Source: Pseudomonadota bacterium
GTDB lineage: Bacteria > Pseudomonadota > Gammaproteobacteria > Steroidobacterales > Steroidobacteraceae
DNA length: 64,000 nucleotides
Direction of reading: 5' to 3'
NCBI GenBank assembly: GCA_023457495.1
Contig: JAEWLQ010000107.1
Location: forward strand, 38,387-102,386
Shown: piece by piece, positions 33,639-42,877 of the stretch
Position numbering within the stretch: the stretch's first letter is position 1
Layout: every line of letters starts with the position of its first letter
Position numbers and translations under genes: made by a program
The notes under the pieces: generated by a model
What the model saw: only the letters and a program-made list of their open reading frames with translations
Databases searched by the model: none
What the model was told of the DNA's origin: nothing

Positions 33639-35167
33639 ACCTGCGCAATCTCCTCGCGCAGCGTTACGTCGGCAGCACCATCGCATTCGCCGCCGGCGCA
33701 CTTCTTTCCCTCGCATTCGCGCCCGCGGGCTTCTGGCCACTCGCGATCCTCATGCCCGCGGCGCTGTTCCTGCTGTGGGATGACGCAACCCCGCGCCGCG
33801 CGGCCGTGCTCGGCTTCTGGTTCAACGCGGGCACGTTCGCGGCTGGCACCTACTGGTTATACATCGCGATCGCGCAGATCGGGGGCGCGCCTCTCTATCT
33901 GACCGCGTTCCTCATGATCGGGCTGGTCTCGATCATGGGCGCCTATCACGCGTTGTTGGGCTGGTCGGTCGCGCGCTTCCTGCCCGAGCGCGGTGCGTGG
34001 CGCTGGCTCGTCGGCATCCCGGCCGCGTGGCTGCTCATCGAATGGTTCCGCAGCTGGTTCCTCACCGGTTTCGGCTGGCTCGCGCTGGGGTACTCGCAAA
34101 CGGACACCTGGCTGGCGAGCCTCGCGCCGGTGATCGGACAGTACGGCATCGGTTTTGCCGTGCTGCTGCTGGCCGGTGCGCTCGCGACACTCGTGCTCGG
34201 CAACACGCGCGAACGCATCGCCGCGGGGGCGGTGTTCGCGCTGATCTGGATCGCGGCATTTTCACTGCGCGGCATCGAGTGGACCCAGCCGACGCCGCAT
34301 CCGCTCGCCGTGGCGGTCGCGCAGGGCGCGGTGCCACAGGATGAGAAGTGGATCGCGGAGAACCTGACGACGACGCAGGAGCTGTATCGCAGGCTCACCG
34401 CCGAAGCGCGCGGCGCGCAGCTCATCGTGTGGCCGGAGTCCGCGGTGCCCGACTACGCCAACAACCTCGTGCCGTTCTATCGCGACGTCTATCTATCGGC
34501 GAGCGGACATGGCGCGGCGCTCGTCATGGGCACGCTGCGCGCGACGCCGAACGAAAAGACCGGCGAGCTGGATTATTTCAACTCGGTGCTGTCGATGGAT
34601 CCGGGGACGGAGGGCATCGGCTGGCACGACAAGCATCATCTCGTGCCCTTCACCGAATTCGTGCCGGTGCCGCAGTTCGTGCGTGACTGGTTGCGTCTTA
34701 TGAACCTGCCGAACGCGGACTTCATGCGGGGCGCCGCGCGCCAGAAGCCGCTGCGCGCGGCGGGACACTACATCGCCGCGACGGTCTGCTACGAGGATGC
34801 CTACGGCTCGACCCAGCTGCCGGCGCTGCGCGACGTGACGCTGCTCGTGAACGTGACCAATGATGCGTGGTTCGGTCGTTCGAGCGCGCGCTACCAGCAC
34901 CTGCAGATCAGCCGCATGCGGACCCAGGAAGCTGGCCGCCCGATGGTGCGCGCGGCCAATGACGGCGTTTCAGCCGTGATCGATCACCGGGGTACGGTCA
35001 TCGCCCGGGCGCCGGAATACCAGCCGACCGTCCTGCGCGCCGAGCTGCAGCCGCGCACGGGTCTGACGCCCTACGCGCGCGTGGGAAACTGGCCGGTGGT
35101 TGTTTTGTCACTCGTCCTCGGGCTCGCCGCCGTGGCCTACCGGCGGTTCAGGCCCGCGCGGCATTAG
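33635..35167 (+). CDS. lnt: Apolipoprotein N-acyltransferase
   Basis: 510 residues. Lnt adds the third acyl chain to lipoproteins at the inner membrane. An N-terminal block of several membrane segments (FAAGALLSLAFAPAGFWPLA onward) is followed by a nitrilase-like periplasmic domain. Its triad is Glu in VWPESAVPDYA, Lys in GWHDKHHLVPFTEFVP and Cys in ATVCYEDAYGS; NVTNDAWFGRSSARYQHLQI is also typical. A last membrane helix ends the protein. The start is a GTG at 33635 in a GTGA overlap with corC; a longer upstream frame is only a shadow of corC. Confidence 0.95.
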   Translation: MNLRNLLAQRYVGSTIAFAAGALLSLAFAPAGFWPLAILMPAALFLLWDDATPRRAAVLGFWFNAGTFAAGTYWLYIAIAQIGGAPLYLTAFLMIGLVSIMGAYHALLGWSVARFLPERGAWRWLVGIPAAWLLIEWFRSWFLTGFGWLALGYSQTDTWLASLAPVIGQYGIGFAVLLLAGALATLVLGNTRERIAAGAVFALIWIAAFSLRGIEWTQPTPHPLAVAVAQGAVPQDEKWIAENLTTTQELYRRLTAEARGAQLIVWPESAVPDYANNLVPFYRDVYLSASGHGAALVMGTLRATPNEKTGELDYFNSVLSMDPGTEGIGWHDKHHLVPFTEFVPVPQFVRDWLRLMNLPNADFMRGAARQKPLRAAGHYIAATVCYEDAYGSTQLPALRDVTLLVNVTNDAWFGRSSARYQHLQISRMRTQEAGRPMVRAANDGVSAVIDHRGTVIARAPEYQPTVLRAELQPRTGLTPYARVGNWPVVVLSLVLGLAAVAYRRFRPARH

Positions 35168-35195
35168 GTTCCGGGAAACCGATTAAGGAGACTTC

Positions 35196-36785
35196 ATGAA
35201 AATGCGCTTGAAACTCCGCCTTCTGAACTTCAATAAATCGGCCCGGTCTACTTCCGCACCTCCGTACCCTGACCTTCGAGGACTAGCTGATATGTCGCTT
35301 TCAATTGCGAGACGCCTCGCGGGCGTCGCGATCGTGGCTTTCGCGGTTGGCGCCTGCTCTCCCCAATCTTCCGTCGCCGCGTCCAAGAACGAGGCGGCCC
35401 CCGTGGCGGCCGCCACGCAATCCGCTGCACCGCCGCAGCCTGTCGGAACCCTGAACGGTCGCGTCCTCCCGGACTTCTCGACTCTGGTGGAAACCGTCGG
35501 CCCCGCGGTCGTGAACGTATCCGTGGTCGAGAAGGCGCAGCAGCGCACTCGCAACCGCGCGGGACAGCCCGACGCGGACGATCCGATGCAGGAGTTCTTC
35601 CGCCGCTTCGGCATTCCGACGCCCGATCAGCGCGGTGGCGAAGTTCCCCAGCGTCAGGGTGAAGGCTCCGGCTTCATCGTGAGCGCGGATGGCTACATCC
35701 TCACCAACGCGCACGTCGTCGGCGACGCGGATGAAATCACCGTGCGCATGACGGACCGCCGCGAATATCCCGCCAAGCTCATCGGCGTCGATCGTCGCAC
35801 CGACGTCGCCGTCATCAAGATCGAAGGCAAGAACCTGCCGGTCGCGAAGCTCGGCAATCCTGAAAACCTGCGTCCGGGAGAGTGGGTGCTCGCCATCGGC
35901 TCGCCGTTCTCGTTCGAGAACAGCGTGACCGCGGGCATCGTCAGCGCGACCGGTCGCGCCATGCCCGGCGAGGATGGCCTGGTGCCGTTCATCCAGACCG
36001 ATGTCGCAGTGAACCCCGGCAACTCGGGCGGACCGCTGTTCAACCTCAACGGCGAAGTCGTCGGCATCAACTCGCAGATCTACAGCCGCAGCGGCGGCTA
36101 CATGGGTCTGTCCTTCGCGATCCCGATCGACGTCGCCGACAACGTGCGCGAGCAGCTCGTCGCGACCGGCAAGGTGACCCGCGGCCGCATCGGCGTGCAG
36201 ATCCAGGAAGTGAACGCGCAGTTCGCCGATGCGTTCACGCTCGATCGCCCGCGCGGCGCGCTCGTCACGCAGGTCGTCTCCGACGGTCCGGCCGCCAAGG
36301 CCGGCATCAAGACGGGCGACGTGATCCTGTCCGTCGACGGCAAGGTCGTCGAGCGTTCCGCGCAGCTGCCCGGCGTCATCTCGGCCATCAAGCCGGGTGA
36401 GAACGCCAAGGTCGAAGTGTGGCGCGACAAGGAGAGCAAGACCTTGAGCGTGAAGGTCGAGGAATTCGCGGAAGAGCCCACGCGCGTCGCGAATCGCCAG
36501 GTCGAAGAGCCGGCGAAGGCCGACAAGCTCGGACTGTCCGTCCGGCCGCTCGGCGCGGAGGAGCGCAAGAGCGCCGACACGCAGGGCTATCTACTGGTGG
36601 AAGACGTGACGGGACCGGCCGCGCAGGCCGGCGTGCGCCCGGGCGACGTCATCCTCGGCGTCAACGGCAAGTCCGTGAAGTCGCTGGCGGAGCTCAAGAG
36701 CGCCACCTCGGGTGGTTCGAAGACCGTCGCGATCCTGCTGGAGCGCGAGGGCAACCAGGTATTCGTGCCGATCCGGCTGAGCTGA
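35196..36785 (+). CDS. Do-family periplasmic serine protease (DegQ/DegP type)
   Basis: 529 residues from 35196 or 497 from 35292. The protease domain has ILTNAHVVGDADEITVRMTD (His), RRTDVAVIKIEG (Asp) and VNPGNSGGPLFNLNGEVVGI (Ser). Two PDZ domains follow (GRIGVQIQEVNAQFADAF and LVEDVTGPAAQAGVRPGDVI). It degrades or chaperones misfolded periplasmic proteins. The ATG at 35196 has an excellent Shine-Dalgarno (TTAAGGAG) but adds 32 basic residues before MSLSIARRLAGVAIVAFAVG, a normal signal peptide starting at 35292. The VGAC motif could even make it a lipoprotein. A strong terminator follows. Confidence 0.93.
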   Translation: MKMRLKLRLLNFNKSARSTSAPPYPDLRGLADMSLSIARRLAGVAIVAFAVGACSPQSSVAASKNEAAPVAAATQSAAPPQPVGTLNGRVLPDFSTLVETVGPAVVNVSVVEKAQQRTRNRAGQPDADDPMQEFFRRFGIPTPDQRGGEVPQRQGEGSGFIVSADGYILTNAHVVGDADEITVRMTDRREYPAKLIGVDRRTDVAVIKIEGKNLPVAKLGNPENLRPGEWVLAIGSPFSFENSVTAGIVSATGRAMPGEDGLVPFIQTDVAVNPGNSGGPLFNLNGEVVGINSQIYSRSGGYMGLSFAIPIDVADNVREQLVATGKVTRGRIGVQIQEVNAQFADAFTLDRPRGALVTQVVSDGPAAKAGIKTGDVILSVDGKVVERSAQLPGVISAIKPGENAKVEVWRDKESKTLSVKVEEFAEEPTRVANRQVEEPAKADKLGLSVRPLGAEERKSADTQGYLLVEDVTGPAAQAGVRPGDVILGVNGKSVKSLAELKSATSGGSKTVAILLEREGNQVFVPIRLS

Positions 36786-36808
36786 CGGTACCGCTGATCG
36801 AGAAAAAG

Positions 36809-36843
36809 GGCGCCCGGAGGCAACTCCGGGCGCCTTTTCTTTT
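36809..36843 (+). terminator. Strong intrinsic terminator after the Do-family protease
   Basis: GGCGCCCGGAG (36809-36819) pairs perfectly with CTCCGGGCGCC (36824-36834) around a GCAA tetraloop, followed by TTTTCTTTT. An AAAAA run on the other side could let it work for the opposite strand as well, where an AraC gene ends at 36863. Confidence 0.93.
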
Positions 36844-36862
36844 CGCCGCCGGCCGCTGGGTT

Positions 36863-37759
36863 TCAGGCCAGCGGTAGATAGATGTCGGTGATCGCTTCGG
36901 AGTCCGCGACGTCCGGGAAGAACGTCACGCGTTGCATGAACAGCGGGAATTCGCGCGGCTCCTCGCCGCTCGCGGGCAACCACTGCGAATACAGGTGACG
37001 TATCGACCGGCCGAGCTGATCGTCGGAACCGTGATGGCGCAGCAGCGCGCAACGCCCGGCCGGAATCAGGAAGTCCACGACGCCGGCGTCGTTCGGTGGG
37101 ACCGGCCGGTCGATGCCCGCGCACAGCCCGAAACGAAAGTCCGCCGGCGGCGTCTCGTCGGGATCGTCGTAGACGATGTTGAACGTGGCGCTGCGCGAGG
37201 GGGGCAGCCGATTCTCCCGGCGAAATTCGATGAAGCGCCGGATGCTCTCGCCGAGCCGCAACGGATCGCCGCGGTGCTCGAGCATTGCGAGGCGTGTGGC
37301 GGGAAACGTTACGACTCGCACGCTCGGCGCGGCGATCATGTTCATCGTGGTGGTCCTCAGGTGCGTGAAGGGGCGGAAGCGCGAATGCCATTCCGTCCAG
37401 GCCGGAGCCGCGCGAAATTCGCTGGGCGACTGCCCGGAGAACTGGCGGAACGCGCGCGCGAAGGCTTCCGGTCCCTCGTAGCCGCTCGCCAGCGCGATGT
37501 CGGCGATCGATTGCTCCTCGCGGAACGCGAGGCGCCAGGACGCCCGGCGCATGCGCAGGTGCTGCACGTAACGATACGCGCTCATGCCGAGGTAGCCGGA
37601 GAACTGCCGGTGAAAGTGGTAGCGCGAGAACGCCGCGATGCCGCTCAGCGTGTCGATCGACAGGGACTCTTCGGCGTGTGCCTCGATGTATTCGAGCACG
37701 CGGGCGAAGCGCGCCTGGTAGCGCTCCATGGTCGACGGGATTTTTTCGCATTCACCCAT
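36863..37759 (-). CDS. AraC-family regulator with GyrI-like effector domain
   Basis: 298 residues. The N-terminal AraC double helix-turn-helix reads EESLSIDTLSGIAAFSRYHF, HRQFSGYLGMSAYRYVQHLR and SIADIALASGYEGPEAFARA, FRQFSGQSPSEFR. The second half is a GyrI/Rob-type small-molecule binding domain (VRVVTFPATRLAMLEHRGDP, AGRCALLRHHGSDDQLGRSI, then YSQWLP). Proteins of this design, such as Rob/SoxS-like and DNA gyrase inhibitor-related regulators, respond to toxic compounds and turn on efflux or stress genes. The start may be 37759 or the internal ATG at 37729. No efflux gene is adjacent. Confidence 0.9.
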   Translation of the reverse strand: MGECEKIPSTMERYQARFARVLEYIEAHAEESLSIDTLSGIAAFSRYHFHRQFSGYLGMSAYRYVQHLRMRRASWRLAFREEQSIADIALASGYEGPEAFARAFRQFSGQSPSEFRAAPAWTEWHSRFRPFTHLRTTTMNMIAAPSVRVVTFPATRLAMLEHRGDPLRLGESIRRFIEFRRENRLPPSRSATFNIVYDDPDETPPADFRFGLCAGIDRPVPPNDAGVVDFLIPAGRCALLRHHGSDDQLGRSIRHLYSQWLPASGEEPREFPLFMQRVTFFPDVADSEAITDIYLPLA

Positions 37760-37965
37760 GGACTCGAGGATACCGGCGCCTCCGCCGGGCGGCCTTGCCG
37801 ATGTTGCGGTCCGCGGCGCACGGGTCAGGCGGCGCGCAGCCGCATGGAGCGGCGGGACGCCGGATTTCGCCGGTGCCCTGACAAACGCGCACGGTTTCGC
37901 CAGCGAAGCGCGCCTCGTGTATTCTTCCCGGCCTTCTCAAGCACCTGAAAAACCAGCTTTTCCCG

Positions 37966-40602
37966 ATGCAAGAACGATACGAGCCGGCCGCCGTCGAGCG
38001 CGCCGCCCAGGACTTTTGGGACCGCGAGCGCGTCTTCGAGGCGCGCGAGGACGCGAGTGGCACGGCGGGCAAGTTCTATTGCCTCTCCATGTTCCCGTAT
38101 CCGTCGGGCCGGCTGCACATGGGCCACGTGCGCAACTACACGATCGGCGACGTGCTGACGCGTTTCCACATGATGCAGGGCAAGACCGTGCTGCAGCCCA
38201 TGGGCTGGGACGCCTTCGGCCTGCCGGCGGAAAACGCTGCGATCAAGAACAATGTGCCGCCCGCCAAGTGGACGCGCGACAACATCGCGTACATGAAGGG
38301 GCAGTTGAAGCAGCTCGGCTTCGCGTTCGACTGGTCGCGCGAGATCGCGACCTGCGATCCGTCTTACTACCGCTGGAACCAGTGGCTGTTCCTGCGCATG
38401 CTCGAAAAGGGCATCGCGTACCGCAAGACGGGAGTCGTGAACTGGGATCCAGTCGACCAGACCGTGCTCGCGAATGAACAGGTGATCGACGGGCGCGGCT
38501 GGCGCACGGGTGCGCTGATCGAGAAGCGCGAGATCCCGATGTATTACCTCGCGATCACGAAGTACGCCGACGAGTTGTTAGGCGACCTCGAGAAGCTGCC
38601 CGACTGGCCCGAGCGCGTGAAGACGATGCAGGCCAACTGGATCGGCAAGTCCGAGGGCTGCGAGATCTCGTTCCCCTATGCGCCGGATACGAAGGCGCTG
38701 ATGGGCCACGACGGCGCGCTGAAGGTCTTCACCACGCGCGCGGACACCTTGTTCGGCGTCACCTACATGGCGGTCGCGGCCGAGCATCCCATCGCGATGG
38801 CCGCCGGCGCGAAGAATCCGGCATTGCAGGCGTTCATCGACGAGTGCCGCCGCGGCTCCACGATGGAAGCCGACATCGCGACGCAGGAAAAGAAAGGCAT
38901 GCGCACGGGACTGTCCGTGCTGCATCCGTTCACCGGCCGGATGGTCGAAGTCTGGGTGGCCAACTACGTGCTCATGGCCTACGGCGAAGGCGCCGTCATG
39001 GGCGTGCCCGGGCACGACGAGCGCGACTACGAATTCGCGCTCAAGAACAAACTACCCATCGTCCAGGTCATCAAGTCGAAGACCGACGCGTACGCGAATC
39101 TCGATCCGCCGTGGCGGGAAGCTTTCGGCGAATACGGCATCACGACGAACTCGGGCGAGTTCGACGGGCTCGAGTACCCGGCCGCGGTGGATGCAATTGC
39201 CAAGGCGCTCGAGAAAAAGGGTCTCGGCAAGAAGCGCACGCAATGGCGGCTGCGCGACTGGGGCATCTCGCGGCAGCGGTACTGGGGCTGCCCGGTGCCG
39301 ATGATCCACTGCGCGGCCTGCGGTGAAGTGCCGGTGCCGGACAAGGATCTGCCGGTCGTGCTGCCGGAGGGCCTCGTGCCCGACGGTCACGGCAATCCGC
39401 TCAACAAGACGCCGTCGTTCTACGAGTGCAAGTGTCCGAAGTGCGGCGCCGATGCGCGCCGCGAAACGGACACGATGGACACCTTCGTCGATTCGTCCTG
39501 GTACTTCCTGCGCTTCACCGGCGCGGATGCGCAGACCATGGTCGACGGGCGCGCGAAATACTGGATGCCGGTGGACCAGTACATCGGCGGCATCGAACAC
39601 GCGATCCTGCACCTGCTGTACTCGCGCTTCTGGACCAAGGCGATGCGCGACCTCGGGTTGATAGACATCGACGAGCCGTTCAAGAACCTGCTGACGCAGG
39701 GCATGGTGCTGCACCACATCTACTACCGGGAACCTGCGCCGGGCCGTCGCGATTACTTCAATCCCGCCGACGTCGAGGTCCTGCTGGACGACAAGAACCA
39801 GCGCAAGGGCGCGATCCTGCTCACCGACAACCAGCCGGTGGAATGGGACGGCCTCGGCACGATGTCGAAGTCGAAGAACAATGGCGTCGATCCCACCGCG
39901 CTGGTGGAACAGTTCGGCGCGGACACCGCGCGCATGTTCATGATGTTCACGGCCCCGCCGGAACAGACGCTCGAGTGGTCGGAAGAGGGCGTGCAGGGCT
40001 CGTTCCGCTTCATCCGCCGCCTGTGGAAGGCGGTGTACGACCAGGTCAATGCGCCGACGCCGGCGGATACCATGAGCATCGAGAAGTTCGACAAGACCGT
40101 GCTCAATGCCGCGCAGAAAGACCTGCGCCGCATCGCGCATCACACGCTGGAAAAGGTGACGGACGATATCGGCCGGCGCCGCAGCTTCAACACGGCGGTG
40201 GCGTCGGTGATGGAGCTGCTCAACGCGGTGGGCAAGCTCACCGACGATGGGCTCGTCACGCGCGTGGTGAAACACGAGGCGCTCGAGATCGCGGTGATGT
40301 GCCTGTCGCCGATGATTCCGCACGTCACGCACGAACTGTGGGGCCAGCTCGGACATTCGACCGCGCTGATCCACGAGCGCTGGTGGACCCCTGATCCGGA
40401 CGCGCTGGTGCGCGACACGCTCGAGATCTCCGTGCAGGTGAATGGCAAGATGCGCGCGCGCGTCGGCGTTTCCGCCGAGGCGTCGCAGGAGGACGCGATC
40501 GCCGCGGCGCTGGCCGACGCGAACGTGCAGAAGTTCGTGGAAGGCAAGCCGATCAGGAAGGCTATCTACGTGAAGGGCAAACTGGTCAACATCGTCGTAT
40601 GA
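37966..40602 (+). CDS. leuS: Leucyl-tRNA synthetase
   Basis: 878 residues, full length. The class I signature HIGH appears as HMGH within FPYPSGRLHMGHVRNYTIGD. The CP1 editing domain carries VFTTRADTLFGVTYM and GEGAVMGVPGHDERDYEFA. The zinc-binding region has CAACGEVPVP and CPKCG, and the KMSKS loop reads TMSKSKNNGVDP. A C-terminal anticodon-binding part ends KAIYVKGKLVNIVV. It charges tRNA-Leu and proofreads it. It begins the core operon leuS-lptE-holA-nadD and overlaps lptE by 4 bases. Confidence 0.98.
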   Translation: MQERYEPAAVERAAQDFWDRERVFEAREDASGTAGKFYCLSMFPYPSGRLHMGHVRNYTIGDVLTRFHMMQGKTVLQPMGWDAFGLPAENAAIKNNVPPAKWTRDNIAYMKGQLKQLGFAFDWSREIATCDPSYYRWNQWLFLRMLEKGIAYRKTGVVNWDPVDQTVLANEQVIDGRGWRTGALIEKREIPMYYLAITKYADELLGDLEKLPDWPERVKTMQANWIGKSEGCEISFPYAPDTKALMGHDGALKVFTTRADTLFGVTYMAVAAEHPIAMAAGAKNPALQAFIDECRRGSTMEADIATQEKKGMRTGLSVLHPFTGRMVEVWVANYVLMAYGEGAVMGVPGHDERDYEFALKNKLPIVQVIKSKTDAYANLDPPWREAFGEYGITTNSGEFDGLEYPAAVDAIAKALEKKGLGKKRTQWRLRDWGISRQRYWGCPVPMIHCAACGEVPVPDKDLPVVLPEGLVPDGHGNPLNKTPSFYECKCPKCGADARRETDTMDTFVDSSWYFLRFTGADAQTMVDGRAKYWMPVDQYIGGIEHAILHLLYSRFWTKAMRDLGLIDIDEPFKNLLTQGMVLHHIYYREPAPGRRDYFNPADVEVLLDDKNQRKGAILLTDNQPVEWDGLGTMSKSKNNGVDPTALVEQFGADTARMFMMFTAPPEQTLEWSEEGVQGSFRFIRRLWKAVYDQVNAPTPADTMSIEKFDKTVLNAAQKDLRRIAHHTLEKVTDDIGRRRSFNTAVASVMELLNAVGKLTDDGLVTRVVKHEALEIAVMCLSPMIPHVTHELWGQLGHSTALIHERWWTPDPDALVRDTLEISVQVNGKMRARVGVSAEASQEDAIAAALADANVQKFVEGKPIRKAIYVKGKLVNIVV

Positions 40603-41096
40603 GCGGCAAGGCAGCGCACGGGCTCAGGGTCGTCCCGGTACTCCTGTCGTTGATGCTGGGCGCCTGCGGGTTCCACCTGCAGGGCCGCCAGCCGCTGCCC
40701 GCCGCATTCGCCAATACCTACATCGACACGAAAGACGAGCAGACCGACTTCGTGCAGGACCTGCGCAAGGCGCTGCTGGCCTCGGGCGTGAAGGTCATTC
40801 CCACGGAAGGGTCCGCGGGCGCGACGATCCAGGTGCACGAAGACGAGCTCACCGAGAAGATCCTCTCGGTCTCGGCGCGCAACATCCCGGCCGAATACGA
40901 GCTCACCTACCGCGTGAAGTTCTCGGTGAGCTCGGACGGGAAGACGCTGATCGAGGACGAAGAAGTCACGGCGACCCGCGACATCAGCTTCGACGAAGCG
41001 CAATTGCTCGCCAAGGAACGCGAGCAGGAAATCCTGCGCGAAGCGCTGGCGCGTGACCTGGTCGCGCTCGTCATGCGACGCATCTCCGCGTTGTGA
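40599..41096 (+). CDS. lptE: LPS-assembly lipoprotein LptE
   Basis: 165 residues. The signal ends in the lipobox LGAC (LLSLMLGACGFHLQGRQPLP), and GFHLxG is the LptE hallmark. TYIDTKDEQTDFVQDLRKAL and ISFDEAQLLAKEREQEILRE are also typical. LptE plugs the LptD barrel that inserts lipopolysaccharide in the outer membrane. The position between leuS and the holA block is conserved. The stop overlaps the GTG of the next gene. Confidence 0.93.
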   Translation: MSGKAAHGLRVVPVLLSLMLGACGFHLQGRQPLPAAFANTYIDTKDEQTDFVQDLRKALLASGVKVIPTEGSAGATIQVHEDELTEKILSVSARNIPAEYELTYRVKFSVSSDGKTLIEDEEVTATRDISFDEAQLLAKEREQEILREALARDLVALVMRRISAL

Positions 41097-41584
41097 CCGA
41101 CGTGATGCGCGTGGGCGCGGTGGCGGATGCGTCCGTCCGCGCGCTCACCGCGCGTTATGGCGCCGAGCTCGCGTTGCGCGAGGAATCGGCGGCCCTGCCG
41201 GGTTCCTACTGGGGCGATAGCGAAGCAGGGCTGCGCGGCAACGTCGTCTACGTGCGCGCGGATACGCCGCTGCACTCACTACTGCACGAGCTGTGTCACT
41301 TCGTCTGCATGACGGGTGCGAGACGCGCGGGCCTGGACCGCGATGCGGGCGGCGATGATGCCGAGGAATGCGCCGTGTGTTACCTGCAGATCCTGCTCGC
41401 CGACGAGCTCGCGGGGTTCGGTCGCGAGCGCATGCTTTCGGACATGGACGCGTGGGGGTACACGTTCCGGTTGGGCTCGGCGCGCGAGTGGTTCGAACGC
41501 GATGCCGCGGATGCGCGTGACTGGTTGCGCGGAGAGGGCCTGATCGACCCCGCCGGCCGGCCCACGTTCGTCGTCAGGGCCTGA
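41093..41584 (+). CDS. Small zincin-like protein with an HExxH motif, unknown function
   Basis: 163 residues from a GTG at 41093 (GTGA overlap with lptE). The central LHSLLHELCHFVCMTGARRA contains H-E-L-C-H, the zinc motif of metallopeptidases; downstream acidic residues (DAEECAVCYLQILLADEL) could provide a third ligand, with Glu in EEC a candidate. There is no signal peptide, so a cytosolic protein is expected. I know similar conserved hypotheticals only by pattern. Translation is coupled to lptE, so it is expressed with the leuS operon. It may be a peptidase or a structural metal site; this is undecided. Confidence 0.7.
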   Translation: MTDVMRVGAVADASVRALTARYGAELALREESAALPGSYWGDSEAGLRGNVVYVRADTPLHSLLHELCHFVCMTGARRAGLDRDAGGDDAEECAVCYLQILLADELAGFGRERMLSDMDAWGYTFRLGSAREWFERDAADARDWLRGEGLIDPAGRPTFVVRA

Positions 41585-41601
41585 CCGCGTCGCGCATCGA
41601 A

Positions 41602-41671
41602 GGATGTGGAGGCGGGTCGCCGCCTGAAAGGTTAGGAGTCGTTTCGGAAGTCACTCCCGCCTCCACCATCC
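41602..41671. repeat. Imperfect long inverted repeat downstream of the HExxH gene
   Basis: GGATG-TGGAGGCGGG (41602-41616) can pair with CCCGCCTCCA-CCATCC (41656-41671) with one bulge, leaving a loop of 39 bases. It lies 17 bases after the stop of the upstream gene. No T-tract follows. It could be a decayed mobile or REP-type sequence. Confidence 0.55.
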
Positions 41672-41813
41672 ATATCGACCGACGGGTCCCGCGTTGAGCA
41701 GGCGCAGTTCCCGGCAAGGGCTGTATCGGCGGCGGGCTGTTGGACTTTAGGACGAATTCGCGACGCCGTTTTACAGAACGCAGGATTCCGGCCTGGAAAC
41801 GCATCAGGTCTGT

Positions 41814-41835
41814 CCCCGTTTGCTAGGAAACGGGG
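41814..41835. repeat. Short hairpin near the end of the iminopeptidase gene
   Basis: CCCCGTTT (41814-41821) and AAACGGGG (41828-41835) form an 8-bp stem with a 6-base loop, 11 bases after the stop of the minus-strand iminopeptidase gene. There is no T-tract in that direction. Together with the inverted repeat at 41602 it occupies a 261-base gap (41585-41845) where I see no gene. Confidence 0.5.
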
Positions 41836-41845
41836 AATGTCCCCA

Positions 41846-42877
41846 TTAACGCCGGGCGAAGCGGTCGGTGGCTTTGACGAGTTCGCGGGCGATGCCGGGT
41901 TCGAAGGCGGAGTGGCCGGCGTCGGGGATCATGCGCAGGTCGGCTTCCGGCCAGGCCCTGTGCAGGTCCCAGGCGCTGCGCGCCGGGCACACGACGTCGA
42001 AGCGTCCCTGCACGATCACGGCGGGGATGTGCCGGATCTTCGACACGTCCTCGAGCAGCTGATCGGGCCGGTCGAGGAAACCGCCGTTGATGAAATAGTG
42101 GCATTCGATGCGCGCGAACGCGGCGGCGAACTCGGGATCGCCGAAGCGTTTCACGTAGTCCGGGTTCATCTTCATGAACGACAGGGCGCCTTCCCAGATC
42201 GACCAGGCGCGTGCGGCGGTCAGCAGCGTGGACTTGTCGTCGCTGGTGAGGCGCTTGTAGTAAGAGCCGATGCAATCCGCGCGCTCCGCGGGCGTGAGCG
42301 GCGCGAGGTAGTGCTCCCAGAGGTCGGGGAACATCGACGCCGCGCCTTCCGGGTTCTGATAGAACCACTCGAGCTCCGAGCGGCGCAGCAGGAAGATGCC
42401 GCGCAACACGAGTTCGGTGCAGCGTTCGGGATGCTTCTGCGCGTAAGCGAGCGCGAGCGTCGAGCCCCACGAGCCGCCGAACACCTGCCATTTGTCGATG
42501 CCCAGGTGCTCGCGGATGGCCTCGATGTCGGCGACCAGGTGCCAGGTGGTGTTGTCAACCAGGCTCGCGCTCGGCCGGCTGCGGCCGCAGCCGCGCTGGT
42601 CGAACAACACGATGCGGTATTTCCTCGGGTCGAAGAAACGGCGCATCTTGGGATCGGTACCGCCGCCGGGTCCGCCATGCAGGAACACCACCGGCTTGCC
42701 CTTCGGGTTGCCGCTCTGCTCGTAGTAGACCTCGTGGACGGGCGAAACGCGTAGATAGCCCGAGTCGTAGGGCTTGATCGGTGGATAGAAGTCGCCCGCC
42801 TTGCGCGCGACGCGCACGACCTTCTTCTTCCGGAGCTTCTCGCGCGACTTCGCGGGCGATTGTTTCTTCTTAGCCAT
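41846..42877 (-). CDS. pip: Proline iminopeptidase
   Basis: 343 residues, alpha/beta-hydrolase fold of peptidase family S33. VVFLHGGPGGGTDPKMRRFF forms the oxyanion region. VLFDQRGCGRSRPSASLVDN and the nucleophile elbow FGGSWGSTLALAYAQKHPER (GxSxG) follow. The later Asp (VQGRFDVVCPARSAWDLHRA) and His (PDAGHSAFEPG) complete the triad. It removes N-terminal proline from peptides. A lysine/arginine-rich N-terminal extension of about 28 residues (AKKKQSPAKSREKLRKKKVV) is unusual. It is followed on the same strand by no other gene; upstream it overlaps the HIT gene by 8 bases. Confidence 0.92.
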   Translation of the reverse strand: MAKKKQSPAKSREKLRKKKVVRVARKAGDFYPPIKPYDSGYLRVSPVHEVYYEQSGNPKGKPVVFLHGGPGGGTDPKMRRFFDPRKYRIVLFDQRGCGRSRPSASLVDNTTWHLVADIEAIREHLGIDKWQVFGGSWGSTLALAYAQKHPERCTELVLRGIFLLRRSELEWFYQNPEGAASMFPDLWEHYLAPLTPAERADCIGSYYKRLTSDDKSTLLTAARAWSIWEGALSFMKMNPDYVKRFGDPEFAAAFARIECHYFINGGFLDRPDQLLEDVSKIRHIPAVIVQGRFDVVCPARSAWDLHRAWPEADLRMIPDAGHSAFEPGIARELVKATDRFARR

